64,000 nucleotides of DNA from an uncultured Alphaproteobacteria bacterium (GTDB taxonomy: Bacteria; Pseudomonadota; Alphaproteobacteria; Rhodobacterales; Rhodobacteraceae), in NCBI GenBank assembly GCA_929200255.1, contig CAKMYZ010000001.1, forward strand, positions 124,001 to 188,000. The letters are read 5' to 3'. Positions 53,169 to 62,063 of this stretch are shown here, piece after piece. Every line of letters starts with the position of its first letter. Positions within the stretch are counted from its first letter, which is position 1. The notes beneath the pieces are model-generated. The model was not told the DNA's origin and did not search any database. It saw nothing but the letters and a program-made list of their open reading frames with translations. Position numbers and translations under genes: made by a program.

Positions 53169-54505
53169 AATTTCCGATCCACGAAGGGTTGCCGCGGGCA
53201 TTCTGTGACGATCTGCCAAAGACGGCCGAAGTTGTGGTGATCGGCGGCGGCATCATCGGGGTGATGACAGCATGGGAACTGGCCAAATCAGGCACGCCGG
53301 TGGTTCTGTTGGAAAAAGGGCGGATTGCGGGTGAGCAGTCTTCACGCAATTGGGGCTGGATTCGCGCGCAAGGGCGCGATCTGGCCGAGCTGCCAATCGT
53401 GCTAGAGGCGCTGCAAATGTGGCCAGAAATTGCCAAGGTTGCAGGCGATATAGGGCTGCGCCAGACCGGCACGCTTTATCTGGGTGACAAGGATGATGAT
53501 CTGGCCGGCTATCAGGCATGGCTTGACGATGCGGCCCCCTATCAGCTGAGCAGCAAAATGCTCTCTGCCAAGGATGTGGCCACGCTGATGCCAGCGGCTA
53601 AGCATCGGTGGAAGGGCGCACTTTATACACCAACCGATATGCGTGCAGAGCCCTGGGTAACCGTGCCGGCTTGCGCCAAGGCTGCTCAAGCGGCTGGCGC
53701 TGCGATCATTGAGGGGTGTGCTGTGCGTTTGCTCGATATCGAAGGCGGGCGCATCACCGGTGTTGTAACCGAAAAAGGCATCATCAAGACCCAGTCCGTT
53801 GTGCTGGCCGGTGGCGCGTGGTCATCATTGTTCCTGCGCCGTCACGGGTTGGCCATTCCGCAGCTTTCTGTCAGGGCGACCGTCGTGCAAACCGCACCAA
53901 TGCCCGACATTCACCCCGGTGGTGCGGTGGATAGCAAGCTTGCGTGGCGACGGCGCGAGGACGGTGGCTACACGTTGGCACCGTCAGGCTTTCAAGAGCT
54001 TTTTATCGGGCCTGATTCGGTACGTGCCCTGCCGCGCTATGCCGGTCAACTTATCAACGATCCGTTTGGCACGTGGCTTTTGCCTGCCGCCCCACGCGAC
54101 TACCCCGACGGATGGGGCACCAAACGCCGCTGGGCTGGCGACACCATCAGCCCGTTTGAGCGTCAGCGCATCCTGAACCCCGCGCCGAATCCATCACGGG
54201 TGGCGCGGCTTGCGCGGGATTTCGGCGCGACCTTCCCTCAGTTGGGTGAGACGAAAGTGAACACCGCTTGGGCAGGCATGATCGACACGATGCCCGATGT
54301 TGTGCCTGTCGTTGACACCTGCAACACGCTGCCCGGTCTGACGATCTGCACTGGCATGTCCGGGCATGGGTTTGGGATCGGGCCGGCAATGGGCCGTATC
54401 GCTGGGCGGCTGGCCACCGGGGGCGGGGCGGTTCATGACCTGCACCGATTCCGCCTGTCACGGTTTTCGGATGGCAGTCGGTTGTTGTCCGGTCCTAGCC
54501 TCTAG
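53165..54505 (+). CDS. FAD-dependent amino acid oxidase-like protein (DAO family)
   Basis: 446 residues. The dinucleotide motif VVVIGGGIIGVMTAWELA is at residues about 21-38, followed by VVLLEKGRIAGEQSSRNWGW, the hallmark of DadA/glycine oxidase-like proteins. The C-terminus has GMSGHGFGIGPAMGR, the second FAD contact. Members oxidise D-amino acids or N-methyl amines. The ATG overlaps the deacylase stop (GAATGA region), so the released amine may be its substrate; this is inference. Confidence 0.85.
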   Translation: MKFPIHEGLPRAFCDDLPKTAEVVVIGGGIIGVMTAWELAKSGTPVVLLEKGRIAGEQSSRNWGWIRAQGRDLAELPIVLEALQMWPEIAKVAGDIGLRQTGTLYLGDKDDDLAGYQAWLDDAAPYQLSSKMLSAKDVATLMPAAKHRWKGALYTPTDMRAEPWVTVPACAKAAQAAGAAIIEGCAVRLLDIEGGRITGVVTEKGIIKTQSVVLAGGAWSSLFLRRHGLAIPQLSVRATVVQTAPMPDIHPGGAVDSKLAWRRREDGGYTLAPSGFQELFIGPDSVRALPRYAGQLINDPFGTWLLPAAPRDYPDGWGTKRRWAGDTISPFERQRILNPAPNPSRVARLARDFGATFPQLGETKVNTAWAGMIDTMPDVVPVVDTCNTLPGLTICTGMSGHGFGIGPAMGRIAGRLATGGGAVHDLHRFRLSRFSDGSRLLSGPSL

Positions 54506-54561
54506 TAACCCTGAGAATTTGGGTTATGTTCCCGGTATTCCAATCAACCTGAGGTTTCCCT

Positions 54562-55725
54562 ATGCCCGTAAAAAACAGATTTGCCGAACTGCTGCCAGAA
54601 ATCACCGCGTGGCGGCACGATCTTCACGAGAACCCCGAGATATTGTTTGAAACCCATCGGACATCCGCCGTCGTGGCAGAGAAATTGCAGGAGTTTGGCT
54701 GTGATGAGGTGACGACCGGGATCGGGCGCACCGGCGTTGTGGCCGTGATCAAGGGCAAGACGGACACATCCGGTAAGGTGATCGGGCTGCGCGCTGATAT
54801 GGATGCGCTACCGATTCACGAGGCGACCGGGCTTGATTACAAATCGAAGGTCGATGGCGCGATGCATGCCTGCGGGCATGACGGGCACACGGCGATGCTC
54901 TTGGGCGCTGCAAAATACCTGTCCGAGACACGTAATTTCGACGGCACTGTCGTCGTCATCTTCCAACCTGCCGAAGAAGGCGGCGGCGGCGGCAAAGAGA
55001 TGTGCGATGACGGCATGATGGACCGCTGGGGCATTCAAGAGGTTTACGGCATGCACAACTGGCCCGGCAAACCCGTGGGTAGTTTTGCAATCAGGCCCGG
55101 CGCGTTTTTTGCTGCGGCAGATCAATTTGAAATGGTTATCGAAGGCAAGGGCGGGCACGCGGCGAAGCCGCAGCAGACGATTGACACCACGATTGTCGCC
55201 AGCCACATCGTGATTGCCCTGCAAACGATTGCCTCGCGCAATGTCGACCCGGTGGAACAAGTCGTTGTTTCAGTCACCAGTTTTGAGACATCCTCAAAGG
55301 CGCACAACGTCATCCCGCAAACCGTGACGCTGCGCGGCACCGTGCGCACGCTGTCGGCGGCGACGCGCGATCTGGCTGAAAAGCGCCTAATCGAGATCGC
55401 TAATGGCACAGCGGCAACATTTGGCGCGACTGCCGATGTGAACTACATGCGCGGCTACCCGGTGATGGTGAACAGCGAAGAGCAGACCGATTTTGCCGCT
55501 GAGATTGCCAAATCGGTCTCGGGTGATTGCGCGGATGCCCCGCTTGTAATGGGCGGCGAAGACTTTGCATTCATGCTCGAGGAACGCCCCGGTGCCTATA
55601 TTCTGGTTGGCAACGGCGACACGGCCTCTGTGCATCATCCAGAGTATAATTTTGCTGATGAGGCCATCCCCGCAGGCTGTTCCTGGTGGGCGGAGATTGT
55701 CGAAAAACGGATGCCAGCAGCTTAA
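54562..55725 (+). CDS. M20 amidohydrolase (hippurate/IAA-amino acid hydrolase family)
   Basis: 387 residues. Family motifs: WRHDLHENPEILFE at the N-terminus, RADMDALPIHE, HACGHDGHTAML with Cys and His metal ligands near residue 100, QPAEEGGGG, and VHHPEYNF near the end. It hydrolyses N-acyl amino acids to the free amino acid and acid. 56 bases after the FAD gene with an AGG-type ribosome site. It is the second deacylase of this cluster, with likely different acyl preference. Confidence 0.9.
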   Translation: MPVKNRFAELLPEITAWRHDLHENPEILFETHRTSAVVAEKLQEFGCDEVTTGIGRTGVVAVIKGKTDTSGKVIGLRADMDALPIHEATGLDYKSKVDGAMHACGHDGHTAMLLGAAKYLSETRNFDGTVVVIFQPAEEGGGGGKEMCDDGMMDRWGIQEVYGMHNWPGKPVGSFAIRPGAFFAAADQFEMVIEGKGGHAAKPQQTIDTTIVASHIVIALQTIASRNVDPVEQVVVSVTSFETSSKAHNVIPQTVTLRGTVRTLSAATRDLAEKRLIEIANGTAATFGATADVNYMRGYPVMVNSEEQTDFAAEIAKSVSGDCADAPLVMGGEDFAFMLEERPGAYILVGNGDTASVHHPEYNFADEAIPAGCSWWAEIVEKRMPAA

Positions 55726-55787
55726 GCAACTTGAGTGGCGTGAGAGGTGCTAACTGCAACTCTTACGTCGCTCACCTGATGTCGTCG

Positions 55788-56792
55788 TTAACCGCCCGTA
55801 TGCGACATGTGCCGGCTGACCTGCCCATCGACCTTCTGGCGTGAATAGTCAAAATCATGCCCTTTGGGTTTCAGTGCAATGGCTGCCCGGATGGCCGCCT
55901 CGAGGTCCGCATCCGCTTCCGAGGCGCGTAGGGGCGCGCGCAGGTCGGAATGCCCTTCCTGACCCAGACAGGTGTAAATCTCACCCGTACAGGTGATCCG
56001 CACGCGGTTGCAGCTTTCGCAGAAGTTATGACTGAGCGGGGTGATGAAGCCGATCTTCTGGCCCGTATTCTCGACCCGGACATAGCGTGCAGGCCCACCT
56101 GTTTTCTCGGGCAAATCGGTCAGGTCCGAGCGTGCGGCAAGCCGCGCGCGCAGGTCCTTGAGCGACCAGTATTGCCCAAAGCGATCCTCATTACCCAGAT
56201 CACCCATCGGCATGACCTCAATAAAGGTCAGGTCCATGTCACGCTCGGCGCACCAATCGGTGAGCGTCTCAAGCTCATCCTCGTTGAAACCCTTGAGGGC
56301 CACTGTGTTGATTTTGACCCGCAGTCCGGCCTTTTGGGCGGCATCAATGCCCCGCAAGACCTGCGGCAGGCGCCCCCAGCGGGTGATATCGGCAAACTTG
56401 CCCTCATCCAGCGTATCAAGCGAGATATTCACCCGCCGCACGCCCGCCGCATATAGATCGTCAGCAAAGCGCGCCAATTGGCTGCCGTTTGTGGTCAGGG
56501 TTAATTCCTTCAGTGCGCCGCTGTCCAGATGCCGCGACATGCTGCGAAAAAAGGTCATGATCTCGCGGCGCACCAGTGGTTCGCCCCCGGTGATGCGCAG
56601 CTTGCGCACGCCAAGGCGCACAAAAGCCGAACACATGCGGTCCAGTTCTTCGAGCGTCAGCAATTCCTTTTTGGGCAGAAAGGTCATGTTCTCAGACATG
56701 CAGTAGACGCAGCGAAAATCGCAGCGATCCGTGACCGACACCCGCAGGTATTCGATGGCGCGTGCAAATGGGTCGATCAGTGGCTGTGTCAT
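55788..56792 (-). CDS. moaA: GTP 3',8-cyclase (molybdenum cofactor synthesis)
   Basis: 334 residues, radical SAM. The N-terminal cluster motif CDFRCVYC is near residue 25, the C-terminal cluster [11 protein letters not shown] near 260, and the protein ends in Gly-Gly as MoaA should. It turns GTP into the cyclic precursor of molybdopterin. ATG 56792 is chosen as the usual N-terminus ([20 protein letters not shown]). It stands alone on its strand; no other moa genes are in the window. Confidence 0.95.
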   Translation of the reverse strand: MTQPLIDPFARAIEYLRVSVTDRCDFRCVYCMSENMTFLPKKELLTLEELDRMCSAFVRLGVRKLRITGGEPLVRREIMTFFRSMSRHLDSGALKELTLTTNGSQLARFADDLYAAGVRRVNISLDTLDEGKFADITRWGRLPQVLRGIDAAQKAGLRVKINTVALKGFNEDELETLTDWCAERDMDLTFIEVMPMGDLGNEDRFGQYWSLKDLRARLAARSDLTDLPEKTGGPARYVRVENTGQKIGFITPLSHNFCESCNRVRITCTGEIYTCLGQEGHSDLRAPLRASEADADLEAAIRAAIALKPKGHDFDYSRQKVDGQVSRHMSHTGG

Positions 56793-56878
56793 GAAGGTGA
56801 ACCTATGTGCGCGCGGAACGGTGCGCAAGACGCATCAGCCCCGTTGCACCCTGAATATCGCCGACATAGGGTGGGGGC

Positions 56879-57358
56879 ATGAGACTGATATTGATCCTGC
56901 CCATCGCTGCCCTGTCGGCATGCACAACGCCATCCTTTCAGGGCCTCTTTGGTCCCGGACCAGTGACACCTGCTGTTGCACCGGCACCGACGCTGAACCC
57001 GACACCGCCGCCACCACCCCCTGCAAATGCCGTCACGCAAGAGCAGTTTGACACGACGACGCAAGAAGAGCGCGACGCCGCTGTGGTGACCGAAGCCGCC
57101 GCCAGTGACCGCGCGTTGGGCACGACAATTGCAACTTTAGGCCCACCTGCGCAGCCAGGGATCTGGCTGGAAACACCTTTGGTGACAGTGCTGACACCGG
57201 GCCGGATTGATTATCAGGGCAAGTCGATCAACGTCGAATTGCGCCCTTCTGGCGGTGCCGCGGGATCAGGCAGCCAGATCAGCCTTGCGGCAATGCGCCT
57301 GATCGCGGCACCGCTGACAGGGCTGCCGGAACTGACGGTGTTTGCGTTGGCGCCCTAG
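56879..57358 (+). CDS. small proline-rich lipoprotein of unknown function
   Basis: 159 residues. Signal peptide with lipobox ALSAC (Cys15). Residues about 30-52 are Pro/Ala/Thr-rich with six consecutive prolines, then a conserved-looking region (GIWLETPLVTVLTPGRIDYQ and SINVELRPSG). It is probably a D-galactarate dehydratase/altronate-like small lipoprotein type seen in Roseobacters by appearance only; no function is claimed. Its TAG overlaps the convergent gene's stop by four bases. Confidence 0.65.
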   Translation: MRLILILPIAALSACTTPSFQGLFGPGPVTPAVAPAPTLNPTPPPPPPANAVTQEQFDTTTQEERDAAVVTEAAASDRALGTTIATLGPPAQPGIWLETPLVTVLTPGRIDYQGKSINVELRPSGGAAGSGSQISLAAMRLIAAPLTGLPELTVFALAP

Positions 57359-58038
57359 TCCGGCAGCTTGCGCGCCGCCTCTTTGGCGGCAAAGGGCTTC
57401 ATCGCGTTCTCATATGTGGCAAGGAAATCGCGCACCCGTGCGGGGTCATGCTTTGACAATTCGCGCAACCACCATGCGATGGCTTTCTGGATGAACCAGT
57501 CGTGGTCGGGCACATATGATGCGGCCCAGCCCAGCACCCGGTCACGGATCGCCAGATCATCTGGTTTGGGGTTGTTTTGCTTGGTCCAGGGCAGCGTCAT
57601 GACAAGGGCCGCACGCCGGGTCCACATGTGATCTGATGTGATCCAGTCTTCGACAATATCCAGCCGCGATGGATCAGCGACCAGACGTTTCTGACCGGCA
57701 ATGCCAACATGGTCGGCGATTGCCCAGGCGTCGAAATCCGGGACCCAGGATACAATCAGATCCCATGCGCCGGCATCATCAGGCCTGATCCGCGCTTGCG
57801 CCAACAGCTTGGCCGCCGCGACCCGCCCTTCATGGGTATTGCCTTTCCAGAGACCTTTGGCGAGGGCGAGGCGGGTATCAAGATCCACCTCTGCCCGCCA
57901 TGTTTTGACATGTTCGTCAATCACCGGGTTTGCCACGCCCAAATAGGGACGGTCGACTTTATGATAGCGGTGCATCTCGGCGGCTTGAGCGGGGTCGCCG
58001 AGGGCGCGAAGCTGGGTGATGGCCGTTTTGGGGGTCAT
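57355..58038 (-). CDS. DNA alkylation repair family protein (AlkD-like, HEAT repeats)
   Basis: 227 residues, all helical. The segments KGLWKGNTHEGRVAAAKLL, WDLIVSWVPDFDAWAIADH and FIQKAIAWWLRELSKHDP fit the AlkC/AlkD HEAT-repeat fold, which excises alkylated bases without base flipping. Its ATG overlaps the glmS stop by four bases, so it is the tail of the glmU-glmS operon, an unusual functional pairing. Confidence 0.82.
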   Translation of the reverse strand: MTPKTAITQLRALGDPAQAAEMHRYHKVDRPYLGVANPVIDEHVKTWRAEVDLDTRLALAKGLWKGNTHEGRVAAAKLLAQARIRPDDAGAWDLIVSWVPDFDAWAIADHVGIAGQKRLVADPSRLDIVEDWITSDHMWTRRAALVMTLPWTKQNNPKPDDLAIRDRVLGWAASYVPDHDWFIQKAIAWWLRELSKHDPARVRDFLATYENAMKPFAAKEAARKLPD

Positions 58039-59858
58039 TCGACAGTCACCGATTTGGCAAGGTTACGGGGTTGATCGACGTCTGTGCCTTTGGCGACGGC
58101 GGTATGATAGGCCAGCAGTTGCGCAGGGATCGCATAGAGGATCGGGGCGAGGAACGGGTCAATCTCTGGCATGATAATCGTGTCCCAGACGCCCGCACCT
58201 GCCTCTTCTGCGCCTTTGTGATCGGTGATCAAAAGCACCTTACCACCACGCGCCATGACCTCATGCATGTTGGATATGGTCTTGTCGAAAAGCGCATCGC
58301 GTGGTGCCATGACGATCACAGGCACATGTTTGTCCACCAGCGCGATGGGACCATGTTTGAGTTCGCCGGACGCATAAGCTTCGGCATGTATATAGCTGAT
58401 TTCTTTCAGCTTCAGCGCGCCTTCAAGCGCCAATGGATACATCGCGCCGCGTCCCAGAAACAAGATATCGCGCGCCTCTGCCAGTTTGGTCGATACCGCT
58501 TTGGATTTGTTTTCAATCCGCAGCGCCTGATTCATCAAACCCGGCAGGCCACGTAGCCCCGCCAGCGCTTGCGCCAGATCTGCGTCATCGAGCCGGCCGC
58601 GCTGCTTTGCTGCGTCCAGCGCCAGAATGGCCAATGTCGTCAGCTGGCAGGTAAAGGCCTTGGTAGAGGCCACGCCAATTTCGGCCCCGGCCAGGATCGG
58701 CAGGGGCAAATCACTTTCGCGCGCGATCGAGCTTTCAGGCACGTTCACGACCGATACGATCTTGTCAGCTTTGCCTTCCATATAGCGCAGGGCGGCCAGC
58801 GTATCTGCCGTCTCGCCTGACTGGCTGACAAAAAGCGCGACTGTGCCCGCTGTCACCGGGGGTTCGCGGTAGCGGAACTCGGATGCGACATCGACCTCAA
58901 CAGGGATCCCGGCCAGTTGTTCAAACCAGTATTTAGCCACTAGACAGGCGTAGAAGGCTGTGCCGCAGGCTACCATGGTCAGCCGTTCAACCTTTGTAAA
59001 ATCCAGCCCCGGATCGGGCAGGATGACGGCATCGCCACCGGCATCGATGTAATGCACCAAGCCGCCTTGCAGCACGACGGGCTGTTCGGCGATTTCCTTG
59101 GCCATAAAGTGTTTATATCCGGCCTTGTCGACCCGCGCTGTGTCAATCTGGATGGCTTTGATCGCCCGGTTGGCGATAGTGCCATTGATATCGCGAATTT
59201 CGACGGATGTGCGAGTGATGACAGCCCAGTCGCCCTCTTCGAGATAACTGATCCGGTCGGTCAGCGGGGCGAGTGCGATGGCGTCAGAGCCGACAAACAT
59301 CTCACCCTCGCCATAGCCTATGGCCAGTGGCGACCCTTTGCGCGCTGCGATGAGCAGATCGTCTTCGCCGTCAAACAAGAAACACAGCGCATATGCCCCT
59401 TCGAGACGGGCAATCGTTTGTTCAGCGGCATCACGTGGGCTGAGCCCCTGATCGCGGTAGTGATTTGCCAACAGGGCGATAGTCTCGGTGTCGGTATCTG
59501 TTTCAAACCCAACGCCCTGGTTGGCCAGAAAGCTGCGCAGCTCCTGAAAGTTTTCGATAATGCCGTTATGCACAACGGCCACGTCACCGGCGCGGTGCGG
59601 GTGCGCGTTACCCACATTGGGTGCGCCATGGGTGGCCCAGCGGGTATGACCAATGCCTGCCTTGCCTGCCAACGGGTCATGGACCAGGGCATCCGACAGG
59701 TTCACCAGTTTGCCAACCGCCCGCCGCCGGTCAAGGCGGTGATCGTTGATCGTCGCAATCCCCGCGCTGTCATAGCCGCGATACTCTAGGCGTTTCAGCG
59801 CCTCGACCAGCAATGGTGCCGCTTCGTGATCGCCCAATACCCCAACAATCCCACACAT
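58035..59858 (-). CDS. glmS: glucosamine-6-phosphate synthase (glutamine-hydrolysing)
   Basis: 607 residues, full length. Catalytic Cys1 follows the initiator (MCGIVGVLGD), the glutaminase domain is residues 1-240 (with THGAPNVGNAHPH), and two SIS sugar-isomerase domains follow (SQSGETADTLAAL; ASGELKHGPIALV). The end DQPRNLAKSVTVE is the conserved C-tail. It makes GlcN-6-P from fructose-6-P. Three bases after glmU. I see no glmS ribozyme upstream, as expected for this group. Confidence 0.96.
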   Translation of the reverse strand: MCGIVGVLGDHEAAPLLVEALKRLEYRGYDSAGIATINDHRLDRRRAVGKLVNLSDALVHDPLAGKAGIGHTRWATHGAPNVGNAHPHRAGDVAVVHNGIIENFQELRSFLANQGVGFETDTDTETIALLANHYRDQGLSPRDAAEQTIARLEGAYALCFLFDGEDDLLIAARKGSPLAIGYGEGEMFVGSDAIALAPLTDRISYLEEGDWAVITRTSVEIRDINGTIANRAIKAIQIDTARVDKAGYKHFMAKEIAEQPVVLQGGLVHYIDAGGDAVILPDPGLDFTKVERLTMVACGTAFYACLVAKYWFEQLAGIPVEVDVASEFRYREPPVTAGTVALFVSQSGETADTLAALRYMEGKADKIVSVVNVPESSIARESDLPLPILAGAEIGVASTKAFTCQLTTLAILALDAAKQRGRLDDADLAQALAGLRGLPGLMNQALRIENKSKAVSTKLAEARDILFLGRGAMYPLALEGALKLKEISYIHAEAYASGELKHGPIALVDKHVPVIVMAPRDALFDKTISNMHEVMARGGKVLLITDHKGAEEAGAGVWDTIIMPEIDPFLAPILYAIPAQLLAYHTAVAKGTDVDQPRNLAKSVTVE

Positions 59859-59861
59859 GGC

Positions 59862-61205
59862 TTAAGACCTTTTTGCTTTTCTGGATTTGAGTTTCTCAAA
59901 CAGGCGCACCGCAAAGCCTGCCTTGTTCTCTTGCTTGGCCCGCGCCAGAGCAAGGTCACCACCCGGCACATCGCGGGTGATGATGGACCCGCTGGCGGTC
60001 ATCGCCGCATCACCCACCGTCACCGGGGCAACCAGCATGGTGTTGGACCCGATAAAGGCATCTGCACCAATTGTCGTCTTGTGTTTGAACACGCCATCAT
60101 AGTTGCAGGTGATCGTGCCCGCCCCGATGTTGCTGCGCGCGCCAATCGCGGCGTCACCGACATAGGACAGGTGATTAACCTTGGCCCCATCGGCGATCTG
60201 GGCGTTCTTGATTTCGACGAAATTGCCGACTTTGACGTTCTCGGACAGCTCGGCGCCGGGGCGCAGGCGGGCATAGGGGCCAACTACGGCCCCGCGCGAC
60301 ACATGACAGCCTTCAAGGTGGGAAAACGCGCGGATCGTGGCATTGCTTTCCACGGTGGTACCGGGGCCAAAGATCACGTTGGGTTCGATAAGGCTATCTC
60401 GACCAATGACAGTATCATGTGCAAAAAAGACCGTTTCGGGCGCTACCAGTGTAACGCCGTCAGCCTGCGCTGCCGTGCGGGCATTGCTCTGGAACAAGGC
60501 CTCGGCCCGGCTAAGTTCTGCGCGTGAGTTGATGCCAAGCGTTTCGGCCTCTGCACAGCGCACGACCGTTGCCTTCAACTGGCGCTCGCGGGCAATGGCG
60601 ACGATGTCGGTCAGATAGTATTCCCCCGCAGCATTGTCGTTGCCAACGGCGTCTATCAACTCAAACAGAGTTGACGCATTGGCCGCAATGACGCCGCTAT
60701 TACAAAGCGTTACGGCCTTTTCCTTATCCGATGCATCCTTGAACTCAACAATCCTGTCAAGTTGGTCATCCTGCATGATCAACCGACCATAGCGGCCGGG
60801 TTCATCGGCTTCAAATCCCAGCACGACAATGTCATGGGTCAGTCGGGCGGCTGTCATCGCGGCAAGCGTTTCCGGCCGGATAAAGGGTGTGTCACCGTAA
60901 AGCACCAGCGCATCACCGTCAAAACCATCAAGGGCGGATTGCGCCTGTGCGACAGCATTGGCAGTGCCCAGTTGCTCTGACTGGATCACGACTTGGGCTG
61001 CGGGGTCAAAATCCAAAGCGGCCTTTTCAACGGCAGCGGCGCCATGACCTGCAACGACAACGGATTTGGCGGGATCAAGCGACGCCCCGGCCTTCATTGC
61101 ATGTACCAGCATAGGTGCCCCGGCGATAGGGTGCAGCACCTTGGGTAGATCGGAGTTCATACGCGTGCCCATGCCCGCGCCCAGTATGATCAATGCAATC
61201 GTCAT
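59862..61205 (-). CDS. glmU: bifunctional GlmU: GlcN-1-P acetyltransferase / GlcNAc-1-P uridylyltransferase
   Basis: 447 residues. The N-terminal uridylyltransferase has LGAGMGTRMNSDLPKVLHP; the C-terminal left-handed beta helix has hexapeptide repeats and the acetyltransferase residues around VKVGNFVEIKNAQI and NYDGVFKHKT. It makes UDP-GlcNAc for peptidoglycan and lipid A. First gene of the operon with glmS; its promoter region faces gph. Confidence 0.95.
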   Translation of the reverse strand: MTIALIILGAGMGTRMNSDLPKVLHPIAGAPMLVHAMKAGASLDPAKSVVVAGHGAAAVEKAALDFDPAAQVVIQSEQLGTANAVAQAQSALDGFDGDALVLYGDTPFIRPETLAAMTAARLTHDIVVLGFEADEPGRYGRLIMQDDQLDRIVEFKDASDKEKAVTLCNSGVIAANASTLFELIDAVGNDNAAGEYYLTDIVAIARERQLKATVVRCAEAETLGINSRAELSRAEALFQSNARTAAQADGVTLVAPETVFFAHDTVIGRDSLIEPNVIFGPGTTVESNATIRAFSHLEGCHVSRGAVVGPYARLRPGAELSENVKVGNFVEIKNAQIADGAKVNHLSYVGDAAIGARSNIGAGTITCNYDGVFKHKTTIGADAFIGSNTMLVAPVTVGDAAMTASGSIITRDVPGGDLALARAKQENKAGFAVRLFEKLKSRKAKRS

Positions 61206-61235
61206 TGCCGCCTCTGCCCTTGTTGTTTTGCCAGC

Positions 61236-61264
61236 CTTCTACCGCCCTTTGCGATTATCACAAG
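61236..61264 (-). promoter_or_regulatory. possible promoter of glmU-glmS
   Basis: On the minus strand CTTGTG (plus 61259-61264) and TAGAAG (plus 61236-61241) are 17 bases apart, about 30 bases before the glmU ATG. The -35 is the same CTTGTG seen before pntA. A weak match, called by spacing and position. Confidence 0.35.
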
Positions 61265-61332
61265 TGTTTGGGGGTTCACATCAGTTTACATGGCGTTACA
61301 GAAAGACAAGGACATGATGCAAAGGGTGCCGG

Positions 61333-61998
61333 ATGAAGCGCACGGTGATTTTCGATCTTGATGGCACATTGGCCGATACCAGCGGTGATCTGATAGCGGC
61401 CGCAAATACCTGTTTTCGGGGGTTGGGGCTGGGTGATCTGCTGGATCCTGCACAGGATGCGGGCACGGCCCTGAAGGGTGGGCGCGCGATGCTGACCCTT
61501 GGGTTTTCGCGTGTCGATGGCTTTGGGCAGGCCGAGGTGGATGCACAATACCCTGTCTTGCTGGCGGCCTATAGCGCAAACATCGACACGCATACGGTGC
61601 TGTACCCTGGCGCGATGGAGGCTGTCGCGCGTCTGCAAAGCGCTGACTACGCCGTGGGCATCGCCACCAACAAACCCGAAGGGCTGGCCGAAACTTTGAT
61701 GCGAAACCTTGGCGTGCGCGATGCTTTCGCTTCGCTCATCGGGGCGGATACGTTACCTGTACGCAAGCCGGACCCGGAACATCACTTTGAGGCCGTGCGC
61801 CGTGCCGGTGGCGACCCGCGCCGGTCGCTTTTGGTGGGCGACACGGCGACAGATCGCGACACATCGCGCAATGCGGGCGTGCCTTCCGTTCTGGTGACTT
61901 TCGGGCCGGGGCGCGAGGATGTGCTTGCCCTTGATCCCGAAGCAACCATCGACAGCTATGACGAGCTGGATGAGGTGGTCAGCCGTTTGATCGGCTAA
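61333..61998 (+). CDS. gph: HAD-family hydrolase, phosphoglycolate phosphatase-like
   Basis: 221 residues. HAD motifs: FDLDGTLADTSGDL at residues 6-19, ATNKPEGLAETLM with motif II Thr, KPDPEHH (motif III Lys) and VGDTATDRDTSRNAG (motif IV). The cap is the small helical type of Gph, which clears 2-phosphoglycolate from DNA repair or Rubisco oxygenation. AAGGG precedes the ATG. Divergent from glmU. Confidence 0.88.
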   Translation: MKRTVIFDLDGTLADTSGDLIAAANTCFRGLGLGDLLDPAQDAGTALKGGRAMLTLGFSRVDGFGQAEVDAQYPVLLAAYSANIDTHTVLYPGAMEAVARLQSADYAVGIATNKPEGLAETLMRNLGVRDAFASLIGADTLPVRKPDPEHHFEAVRRAGGDPRRSLLVGDTATDRDTSRNAGVPSVLVTFGPGREDVLALDPEATIDSYDELDEVVSRLIG

Positions 61999-62063
61999 TT
62001 GGACCTATCTCTCTGACCGTCTGGACCGTTGACCGCGCGGCGCATGGCGCGCATTTTGCGCCA

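Noticed and set aside
51708-53219. Long open frame (about 500 codons) on the minus strand opposite the ArgE-like gene
   Set aside because: It is antisense to a clear M20 enzyme with intact metal motifs, has no family features, and is rich in His/Arg as expected for a high-GC shadow frame.
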